From Myxococcus qinghaiensis (lineage in GTDB: Bacteria > Myxococcota > Myxococcia > Myxococcales > Myxococcaceae), in contig NZ_JAKCFA010000001.1 of NCBI RefSeq assembly GCF_024198215.1, positions 613,949-677,948 of the forward strand: 64,000 nucleotides of DNA, given 5' to 3'. This document shows, in pieces, positions 20,101 to 25,887 of the stretch. Positions within the stretch are counted from its first letter, which is position 1. Each line of letters opens with the position of its first letter. Under the pieces are notes generated by a model, which made no database searches, had not been told where the DNA came from, and saw only the letters and a program-made list of their open reading frames with translations. Both the position numbers and the translations under genes were made by a program.

Positions 20101-20763
20101 CATGGACGTCGCGTTGATGGCGGGGGGGAAGCTCACGACCACCGTCGCGCGCGAGTCACGGGATGTTGTCGAGGCGCGGACGTCCTCGATGGCGCGGGCG
20201 ACGGCGCGAGCGCGCAGCTCCAGCTCCACGTCGTTCGCCTTCGGACTGGCCACCGTGAGCATCAGCGTGGCGGTGTCTCCGAAGTCCTTCAGGAACTGCA
20301 CGGGCCCGGCGCCGGAGGGCAGGTCTCGAAGGGTGTCGAGCCGCCCCTGGATGTCGTCGAACTCCTTGGCCCGGTCCGTCACGTCTTCCTTCAGCGTGAC
20401 GTAGACGACGGACAGGCTGGTGCGGCTGATGGACTCAATCTTCTCGATGCTGGCGTTCTCGGAGATCTTCTGTTCGATGCGGCGGGTGACCAGCTGCTCA
20501 ATCTTCTCCGCCTCGGCCCCTGGCCACAGGCAGGTGGCCACGGCGACGCGCACGGCGATGACGGGGTCCTTCGCCTTGGGCATCTTGAAGTAGCCGTAGA
20601 CGCCCCACGCGAGGGTGAAGGCGAGGAAGACCCACGCCACCTGGCGCTTCTCCGTGAAGTAGCGCGCGGTGTTGTGCTTGTGGCGCACCAGGGCTTCGTC
20701 GCGCGCCCGCTCCGACTGCTCCGGACTGGGAGGCGTGCCAGGCTCGCCGGTGGGAGCGCTCAA
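17110..20763 (-). CDS. RND-family efflux transporter permease
   Basis: 1217 residues. Inner-membrane proton-driven pump of the HAE1/AcrB type with the usual twelve-helix, two-repeat plan. The proton-relay Asp pair is present in helix 4 as GLLVDDPVVASDA, and the helix 4 and helix 10-12 regions are intact. It is about 170 residues longer than AcrB: a cytoplasmic N-terminal extension of about 30 residues and an insert of about 130 residues in the first periplasmic porter loop, between LMLTVASPK and the segment YSHRQLDDFTDTL. The start overlaps the adaptor gene by 4 nt (ATGA), so adaptor and pump are translationally coupled. No outer-membrane channel gene is present here, so a TolC-like partner must come from elsewhere. 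Substrates unknown. Confidence 0.93.
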   Translation of the reverse strand: MSAPTGEPGTPPSPEQSERARDEALVRHKHNTARYFTEKRQVAWVFLAFTLAWGVYGYFKMPKAKDPVIAVRVAVATCLWPGAEAEKIEQLVTRRIEQKISENASIEKIESISRTSLSVVYVTLKEDVTDRAKEFDDIQGRLDTLRDLPSGAGPVQFLKDFGDTATLMLTVASPKANDVELELRARAVARAIEDVRASTTSRDSRATVVVSFPPAINATSMQRLGEQARRFFDTLEETDDARLIQSPGFIGVDLATSLDDGELLAHLRAFAQDHLSLSELHPDVWRPIVVRSPNEALARLTENAGDRYSHRQLDDFTDTLQRHLQRLPVVSKVTRTGVLPEKIYLEYSQERLASYGVNQSGLANLISSRNITAPGGIVEIGGKSITIDPSGELTSETQLGDILAMPSGGTPVYLRDLVDIRRDYQSPPRFLNYLDARDAQGHFVRNRAITLAVNMRPGEQIDSFGKAVDAELAHVKRLLPEDLVIRRTSDQPLQVKENVDLFMSSLYEAILLVVLVALIGFWEWRTALLLALSIPITLAMTFGLMHVFGVDLQQISIASLIIALGLLVDDPVVASDAIKRSLSMGWKPRIAAWLGPTKLATAILFATLTNIAAYLPFLSLPGDTGRFIRTLPIVLTLSLVASRIVSMTFIPLLGSTILRAHEHAEVPIDQQSPRSFARRYQRVVGWAVDHRLLVVGVSLVILIAGALVGTRVRSAFFPKDLSYLSYVDVWLPEDATLTATRDTAREATRILQEVAADYGKAHAKGDDKPHEILESVTEFIGGGGPRFWFSVAPELQQFNYAQLVVQVRDKEDTRLLVPLFQEALSRRIAGARIDVRELETGKPVGIPVSIRISGEDISLLRSLAERAKALFRAVPGTARTRDDWGSDTFSVKLEVDSDRANLAGVTNLDVATSSAVAMNGMTVGQLREGIHQIDIVARLRAEERAQLGDIENLYVSSRTGPQKVPLRQVSRFTYSLQTEKIRRRDQFRTITVATFPQQGVLPSEVMKAARPGLDALQESLPIGYTLEIGGEAEEQKKSFASMVVVLGMLIVAIYVMLVIQFKNAVKPLVVFAALPFGAAAALVSLVIMGAPFSFMAFLGIISLMGVIVSHIIVLFDYIEEAHERGESLRESLLDAGVHRLRPVLVTVAATVLGLIPLALHGGPLWQPLCYAQIGGLTVATVLTLLLVPVLYTLFVRDLRWIRWDAHSQEQPPESSTR

Positions 20764-21887
20764 GGAATCACCTCGACCGCCTCGCCGTCGGACAGGAGGC
20801 TGGCCCCGGTGACGACGATGCGCTCACCGGCCTGGAGCCCCTGCTTCACGGGGATGACGTTGCCCAGGTATTCGCCGAGCGTGACTTCGCGGGCCCGCAC
20901 CAGCGCCTTGCCGTCCTGGTCCTGGAGGATGAACACCGCGAAGCCGTCGGGTTTGCCGGGGGCGCGGACGATGGCGGACAGCGGCACGAGCAGCTCGGGC
21001 TGGAGCCGGGCGGTGCCTCCGTCGCGCAGCGACAGCGCGGCCACCATGCCGGGCTTGAGCCGCTGGTCCGCGTTGGGGATGGAGACCTCCACGGCGAAGA
21101 CGCGACTCTTCGGGTCCGCGGACGGCGCGATTCGGGAGATGCGTCCCTCGAACTGCTGGCCGGGAAAGGCCTGGGTGATGACGGCCTGCGGGGCGCCGAG
21201 CCGGACGCTGGGCAGCAGCGTGTCAGGCACGCCGAACACCACGCGCACGCTCCGCGTCTCCGCGACGGAGAAGGCGACGGTGCCGGGCGCGGCCAGGGCG
21301 CCGACCTCCACCGCGCGCTTGAGCACCACGCCCGTCAGTGGCGAGCGCAGCTGGGTGTCATCGAGCGCGGTGCGGGCTTCCTCCACGCGCGCCCGGGCGA
21401 CGGCGGCGGCCGCGGCGGCGCTGTCCCGCTGGGTGCGCGCGGCATCGAGCTGCGCGGGAGTCTGGACCTCGGCGGTGACGAGCTTCGTCGTGCGGTCGAA
21501 GTTGATCTGCGCCTGCTCCTCGGCGGCGCGGGCCTGGGCGAGCGCGGCGCGGGCCTCGGTGAGCTTCTGTGAGTAGTCCGTCTTGCGCAGCGCCGCCAGC
21601 TCCATGCCCTCGCGGACGTTGTCGCCCTCCTGGAGGATGCGGGGGCGGCCGTCGACATCCCGCACCTTGGCGATGGACTCCACGTAGCCGCCGACCTTGA
21701 AGGCCAGGTCCACGCGGGTGGCGGGCTGAATCTCGGCGGAGAAGCGCGCGTCCGCGGTCGTCCCGGAGCGCCCCACGGTGGCGATGCGCACGGCGGTGGG
21801 CGGCGCGGCGGGAGGCGGACTCCTTCCGCAGGCGAGCCCGAGCAGGGCCCACCCCATGAGAGTGAAGGCCTGGAACGACGTCCTCAT
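20760..21887 (-). CDS. RND efflux periplasmic adaptor (membrane fusion protein), lipoprotein
   Basis: 375 residues. Signal peptide with lipobox LGLAC (Cys 20), so it is lipid-anchored. Barrel-sandwich and alpha-hairpin segments follow (KVGGYVESI, then an Ala-rich coiled coil about 115-190, then LRSPLTGVVLKRAVEVG), a beta-barrel domain and a C-terminal membrane-proximal domain (GLQAGERIVVTGASLLSDG). It links the inner-membrane pump encoded next to an outer-membrane channel. GGGAG is spaced about 8 nt before the ATG. It is first in a two-gene operon. Confidence 0.93.
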   Translation of the reverse strand: MRTSFQAFTLMGWALLGLACGRSPPPAAPPTAVRIATVGRSGTTADARFSAEIQPATRVDLAFKVGGYVESIAKVRDVDGRPRILQEGDNVREGMELAALRKTDYSQKLTEARAALAQARAAEEQAQINFDRTTKLVTAEVQTPAQLDAARTQRDSAAAAAAVARARVEEARTALDDTQLRSPLTGVVLKRAVEVGALAAPGTVAFSVAETRSVRVVFGVPDTLLPSVRLGAPQAVITQAFPGQQFEGRISRIAPSADPKSRVFAVEVSIPNADQRLKPGMVAALSLRDGGTARLQPELLVPLSAIVRAPGKPDGFAVFILQDQDGKALVRAREVTLGEYLGNVIPVKQGLQAGERIVVTGASLLSDGEAVEVIP

Positions 21888-22198
21888 GACTCGGGCTCCC
21901 GCGCTTCGACCAGCGTGTTGCGTGAAGGACAGCCCCGGTGGATGGGGGCCATCCCGTGGGAAACCTCACCACGGTGAAGAGACGGCTCGGGTGTGGGCAC
22001 GGTGTGGCGGGCGTCGCGTGTCACGCGCTCGACAGGGAACTCGACGGGGATGCTCAGAGGACGACGGACACGAGCTTCGCGTGGGGAGAGCGTCACCTGC
22101 GCGCGTCACCCGAGCAGTTCCGCCTCAGGCGCGCAGGGGCAAGCCTCCCGCGCGCCGTCGTCGGGTGTCTCGTCGGACGCCTCGCTGAAGCGTGCTGG
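21888..22198. promoter_or_regulatory. Upstream region of the efflux operon with small palindromes
   Basis: 311 bp with no credible gene. It contains the efflux promoter (minus strand) and the 3' flank of the metallo-hydrolase gene. Three short perfect dyads are visible: GGATGG-GGG-CCATCC (21940-21954), TCACCACGGTGA (21966-21977) and CGCGTG-T-CACGCG (22015-22027). The middle one, 79 bp before the adaptor start, is placed like a repressor operator. No local repressor gene of TetR or MarR type exists. Each dyad is short enough to occur by chance in DNA this GC-rich. Confidence 0.3.
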
Positions 22199-23020
22199 CT
22201 AGAGCGCGGTCCGCTGTCCCGGCGTGAGGAACCTCACCCGACGGTCCCCTCGAAACGCGGCGCGCACCTGGGCCTCGGTGGAGAGGGGCTCGAAAGTCCC
22301 GTAGTGCATGGGGATGATGAGGGACGGACGGAAGTACTTCTTGATGGCCAGCGCCGCGGTGTCGGGCCCCAGCGCCCAGCGTCCACCTCCCGCGGCGAGC
22401 AGGACGATGTCCGGATGGAACAGCTCCTGGATGAGCGACATGTCGCCGAAGAGCCAGGTGTCACCCGTGTGGTAGAGCGAGCGTCCATCCGCGAAGGTGA
22501 GCACGTAGCCCAGCGGTCTTCCTCCCGGCTCCGTCGAGTGCATCGCGGGCACGGCGTGCACCTGGACGTCTCCGAGCGTGAAGCCACCGCCCACGTTGAC
22601 GCTGTGCTGCTGCGCTTCGGGAATCTTCATGGCCCGCAGGTGCTCACCCGTCGTGACGACGAGCGCCCCCGTCACGCGGGCCAGCTCCGGGACATCACCC
22701 GCGTGGTCTCCATGGGCGTGCGTGACGAGGATGGCCGCGGGCTTCTCCTCGGCGAAGCGAGCGAGGGACTTCCACGCGGTGGGCGTGCTCGGGTTGTCCG
22801 TCAGCCACGGGTCGATGAGCAGGCGCGTTCCTCCCGGAGAGATGACCTCGAACGCGGCGTGACCGAGCCACGTCACGCGCAGGCCACTGGAGGGCTCGGG
22901 CGCCGAGCCCGCTCGGGCCACAGGTGTGGTCGGCGCTGGGGAGTCCGACGCGGCGTGGGCTGTCGGAACGAACGACAGCGACAGCAGCAGGCACGGCACG
23001 AAGGCGTGGGGGCGTCTCAT
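22199..23020 (-). CDS. Exported metallo-beta-lactamase-fold hydrolase (UlaG-like)
   Basis: 273 residues from ATG 23020, chosen because GAGGAG is spaced 5 nt before it; a GTG 6 nt upstream is also in frame. Signal peptide 1-23 (cleavage near AHA). Mature protein has the metal motifs of the UlaG/UPF0173 branch: WLGHAAFEV, DPWLTDNP, THAHGDHAGD, HTGDTWLFGD and PMHYGTF. These proteins bind two metal ions, often Mn or Zn, and act as small phosphoesterases or lactonases. The substrate is unknown. Export is uncommon for this branch. It is a single gene between the efflux operon and an AraC regulator on the same strand, 100 bp from the latter. Confidence 0.85.
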   Translation of the reverse strand: MRRPHAFVPCLLLSLSFVPTAHAASDSPAPTTPVARAGSAPEPSSGLRVTWLGHAAFEVISPGGTRLLIDPWLTDNPSTPTAWKSLARFAEEKPAAILVTHAHGDHAGDVPELARVTGALVVTTGEHLRAMKIPEAQQHSVNVGGGFTLGDVQVHAVPAMHSTEPGGRPLGYVLTFADGRSLYHTGDTWLFGDMSLIQELFHPDIVLLAAGGGRWALGPDTAALAIKKYFRPSLIIPMHYGTFEPLSTEAQVRAAFRGDRRVRFLTPGQRTAL

Positions 23021-23119
23021 GTTCACTCCTCGGAAGGACTGCCTCGCGACCTTCGGGGGCGCGTGCCGTCTGGGAATGCACCGAGGAATAGGGGAGGGGC
23101 GGGGCTGCGGGCTTGGGCG

Positions 23120-23950
23120 CTATTGACGTTGACTCGCTCGGGCGTACTGGCCCGGGGTCATCCCGACGATGCGGCCGAAGTGGCGGTTGAGCTGACTCTG
23201 GTCATAGAGCCCGACCTCCACCGCGACGGTGCCCGCGGCGAGGCCTTGTTCGAGCAGCGTCTTCGCACGGGCCACGCGCAGGTGCGTCACATACTCATGA
23301 GGCGGCAGTCCCAGCTCCGCGCGAAACACGCGCAGCAGATGAAACTTGTTGAGCCCCACCGCCGCCGCGAGCGCCTCCAGTTCCACGTTTCGCGTGAAGC
23401 TCTCGTGCAGGAAGTCCCGGGCGCGTGACACCGCCGTGGGATGCGGTGCACGAGAGGGTGAGGGCTTCGTCTCTCCGTACTCGGTGAGCAGGGCCTCGAG
23501 CGTCTCCGCGACCAGCGATTCGCACTCCAGGGAGTCTGATGTCCGCAGGGCCAGCGCGTCATGGAGCGCGAGGGCAGCGAGCTCCAGGCGTCCCTGGCCG
23601 AGGGACAGCGCGGGGCTCAGGTGCGGTGTGCGCGCGAGGCCAAGCTGGTGTGCCGCTCGCTCCACCAGGACTGGCGAGAAGGTGACGGACTGCGCGGTGA
23701 CGGGCGCGTGGATCCGCACGTCGCGATGCACCTCGCCCGGCTCCTTGAGTTTGATCCTCCGGCCGGGCCCATGGGTCCAGGTGCGCTTGCGGTACCAGAA
23801 GTCGAAAGCGCCGCCATACGTCACGGTGAGGCCGTAGCCCGTGGAATGGCCCGTCCACAGGCGGGTGTCATTCTCCACTCGGACCACTTGCATCTCGGGA
23901 ACCGAGAGAGGGCGCCAGGTGATGACGGTGGCGGGGCGCGCGTGTGGCAT
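23120..23950 (-). CDS. AraC-family transcriptional regulator
   Basis: 276 residues. N-terminal cupin-like sensing region with a beta-rich pattern (about 15-100) and a C-terminal pair of helix-turn-helix motifs (about 170-270: VELEALAAAVGLNKFHLLRVFRAE and the family signature VALEVG-like VAVEVGLYDQSQLNRHFGR, then GMTPGQYARA). AAGGA is spaced 9 nt before the ATG. It may control the downstream metallo-hydrolase gene, 99 bp away on the same strand, or itself; no operator was identified. Confidence 0.9.
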   Translation of the reverse strand: MPHARPATVITWRPLSVPEMQVVRVENDTRLWTGHSTGYGLTVTYGGAFDFWYRKRTWTHGPGRRIKLKEPGEVHRDVRIHAPVTAQSVTFSPVLVERAAHQLGLARTPHLSPALSLGQGRLELAALALHDALALRTSDSLECESLVAETLEALLTEYGETKPSPSRAPHPTAVSRARDFLHESFTRNVELEALAAAVGLNKFHLLRVFRAELGLPPHEYVTHLRVARAKTLLEQGLAAGTVAVEVGLYDQSQLNRHFGRIVGMTPGQYARASQRQ

Positions 23951-23962
23951 GGTGTTTCGTCC

Positions 23963-23990
23963 TTGATGCTTTCTATCTCACGTTTAGGGT
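23963..23990 (+). promoter_or_regulatory. Candidate sigma70-type promoter of the cNMP-binding gene
   Basis: TTGATG (23963-23968), a 16-bp spacer, then TAGGGT (23985-23990), the same -10 sequence as the better glyQ promoter. The ATG is about 98 bp further on. Confidence 0.4.
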
Positions 23991-24087
23991 GCTTCACGAG
24001 GTAAGGGGCGTCGTGACAGTCGGGGGGGCGCGGTAAAAGCGCTGAACCGGGCCTTTTCTGGCGGCCTACCGGGCCGGAGGATGAGAC

Positions 24088-25287
24088 ATGCCAGGAGCCA
24101 CAGGCGGTCAGAGCGTGGGGGGCGCACGCATGGGGACGGATGCTGAGGGCGCGTTGCGCGCGGTGCGGTCGCTCGTGGAGCTGGACGAGACGGACGAGGC
24201 GGCGCAGCTCTACGAGGAACTGGGGGCCTCGCAACGAGAGCGGCTTCGCAAGCAGGCGGCCCAAGGGCCGGTGAAGGAGCGGCGCGGACTGGTGGAGGTG
24301 CTGCGCCGCGCGAGGGATTTCCTGGGCGCCGCGCGGCTGATGGATGGCAGCGGCGACGACGCGGCGGCCGCGGACCTCTATGGCCAGAGCGGCCAGTACA
24401 TGGAAGCGGCGGAGGCGTGGCTGCGCGCGGGAGACTCCGAGCGCGCGGCGGCGGCCTTCGAGCGCGGCGGAGCCCTGGAGCGGGCGCTGGAGGTCTATCG
24501 CGGCCTGGGCGCGCGCGAGTCCATGGCGCAGTGCCTGGTCCGGCTCAAGCGGCTCTTCGACGCGGCGGACCTCTACCGGGAGCTGGGCCAGCCGCACGCG
24601 GAGGTCGAAGCGCTGGGCGGAGTGACGCCCGAGGACCCGCGCTACATCGAGGCCGTGCTGCGGATGTGCCGGCTGCTCGACGTGGAGGGCTTCACGCACC
24701 GGGCGCTCGCCGTGCTGGTGGACGCGCTGGCCACCTCCGAGGTGGCTCGCGCGGAGCCCGCCATGGTGACCGAGCGTGCGCGACTCCTGCGGCGCATGGG
24801 GATGAACGCGGAGGCGGAGGCGGTGCTCGGCCGGCGCAACGCGGCCATCGCCACGCCAGCGGCCAACGGGTATCGCTTCCTCAAGGCCATCCCCATCTTC
24901 AGCGAGCTGGGCCTGGAGGACATGAAGGACCTCTACCGGCAGGCGCGGCAGGTGGTGCTCGCGCAGGGCGCCGTGGTGCTGGAGAAGGGCGAGCCCGGCG
25001 TCGGACTGCTCGTGCTCCTGGAGGGGACGGTGGACGTGTTCAGCGGGCCGGAGGCGGATGCGCGCCAGCTCAACTCGCTGGGGCCGGGCGCGTACCTGGG
25101 CGAAATCTCGCTGGTGCAGGACGCGCCGGTGTCCGCCCACGTGCGGGCACGCACGGCCGTGCGCGCGCTGCGCATCAGCCGTGCCGCCTTCGAGCACTAC
25201 CTGGACACCCATGAAGCCGCGGCGCTGCGCATCTACCGGCTCTTCACCCAGAACCTCGCGGAGCGGGTGCGGGCCTTGAGCTCGTGA
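24088..25287 (+). CDS. Helical-repeat protein with C-terminal cyclic-nucleotide-binding domain
   Basis: 399 residues. The first 250 residues are Ala-rich helical hairpins of TPR style (for example DDAAAADLYGQSGQYMEAAE and AAAAFERGGALERALEVYRG). Residues about 270-395 form a cNMP-binding fold: FSELGLEDMKDLYRQAR, GAVVLEKGEPGVGLLVLLEG, the phosphate-binding cassette LGPGAYLGEISLVQDAPVSA, then two closing helices. In that cassette Gly-Glu is kept and the Arg normally contacting cyclic phosphate is not, so cyclic-nucleotide binding is uncertain. There is no DNA-binding domain, so it is not a CRP-type regulator. GGAGG precedes the ATG. An in-frame ATG at 24130 is an alternative start. Confidence 0.8.
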   Translation: MPGATGGQSVGGARMGTDAEGALRAVRSLVELDETDEAAQLYEELGASQRERLRKQAAQGPVKERRGLVEVLRRARDFLGAARLMDGSGDDAAAADLYGQSGQYMEAAEAWLRAGDSERAAAAFERGGALERALEVYRGLGARESMAQCLVRLKRLFDAADLYRELGQPHAEVEALGGVTPEDPRYIEAVLRMCRLLDVEGFTHRALAVLVDALATSEVARAEPAMVTERARLLRRMGMNAEAEAVLGRRNAAIATPAANGYRFLKAIPIFSELGLEDMKDLYRQARQVVLAQGAVVLEKGEPGVGLLVLLEGTVDVFSGPEADARQLNSLGPGAYLGEISLVQDAPVSAHVRARTAVRALRISRAAFEHYLDTHEAAALRIYRLFTQNLAERVRALSS

Positions 25288-25309
25288 CGCCGCGTTGTCA
25301 CGGCGTCAC
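25284..25309. terminator. Bidirectional hairpin spanning two convergent stop codons
   Basis: GTGACGCCG (25284-25292) and CGGCGTCAC (25301-25309) form a perfect 9-bp stem with an 8-nt loop. The TGA of the plus-strand gene (25285-25287) and the stop of the minus-strand gene (25308-25306) sit in the two arms. Confidence 0.6.
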
Positions 25310-25716
25310 TTCCAGGCGCAGCCCTTGATCTTCTCGCAGAAGGTCGCGTTCTCGGCCTTCTCGCAGTCCATGGCGATGCCCATGCACATCTTGGAGGCAT
25401 ACGAGTAGGAACACCCGGGCTGGCTGTTGCAGAAGACGCTCGAGTACACGCCGCAGAAGGTCGCCTTGCCGGTGCACTTGCCCGCGCCTCCACTCGGCGC
25501 CGCGTCGTCCTCGGTCTTCTCGGCCCCGTCCTTCCCGGGCGCCTCCTTCGCCGCTCCGTCCTCCGCGTCGCTGGGCGGCGCGGCGGGTTTCGTCTGGGTT
25601 TTCTTGTTTTGTGTCTTGTTGGAGGAGGGGCCCTCCGCACTGGCGGGAGCACAGGCGAGCATCACCGCCGTCACCAGTCCCATGACGAGTCCCAGCCGCT
25701 GCGCGTGGCGAAGCAT
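25306..25716 (-). CDS. Small exported Cys-repeat protein
   Basis: 136 residues. Signal peptide 1-28 (MLRHAQRLGLVMGLVTAVML, cleavage after ASA), then a Lys/Pro/Ala/Asp-rich linker (about 29-78) and a C-terminal module of eight cysteines. The module is two tandem copies of C-x6-C-x7/8-C-x5-C: CTGKATFC...FCNSQPGCSY and CMGIAMDC...FCEKIKGCAW, each ending with Gly-Cys-x-aromatic. Even Cys number and export argue for disulfide-bonded folds outside the cytoplasm. AAAGGA lies about 7 nt before the ATG. I do not recognise the family. Confidence 0.72.
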   Translation of the reverse strand: MLRHAQRLGLVMGLVTAVMLACAPASAEGPSSNKTQNKKTQTKPAAPPSDAEDGAAKEAPGKDGAEKTEDDAAPSGGAGKCTGKATFCGVYSSVFCNSQPGCSYSYASKMCMGIAMDCEKAENATFCEKIKGCAWK

Positions 25717-25822
25717 ATGCCGTCCTTTCGGCGCGGAGCCCGGTGGCTCCGCCGTGGTTTGAACAGGTCAGTGTAGAGGACTCCTTCCGGGCGTGGGGGT
25801 GGAGGCGTGCTCGGCGGCCTGC

Positions 25823-25845
25823 CCCACCCAAGGGGGTGGGTCCTT
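25823..25845 (+). promoter_or_regulatory. Hairpin plus short T tract upstream of the kinase gene
   Basis: CCCACCC (25823-25829) and GGGTGGG (25834-25840) pair perfectly with a 4-nt loop and are followed by TCCTTTT. It resembles an intrinsic terminator but no plus-strand gene precedes it; it lies 48 bp before the kinase start, so it may be a leader attenuator or a barrier to upstream transcription. Confidence 0.4.
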
Positions 25846-25887
25846 TTCGCGCGACTGTCATCGACGGGGGTGAATCGCGCGGATAAC

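Noticed and set aside
6184..25868. Shared 12-mer GTCATCGACGGG near 6184 and 25857 as a common operator
   Set aside because: The second copy lacks the palindromic partner half-site, and a single 12-bp match in 64 kb of GC-rich DNA is not strong evidence.
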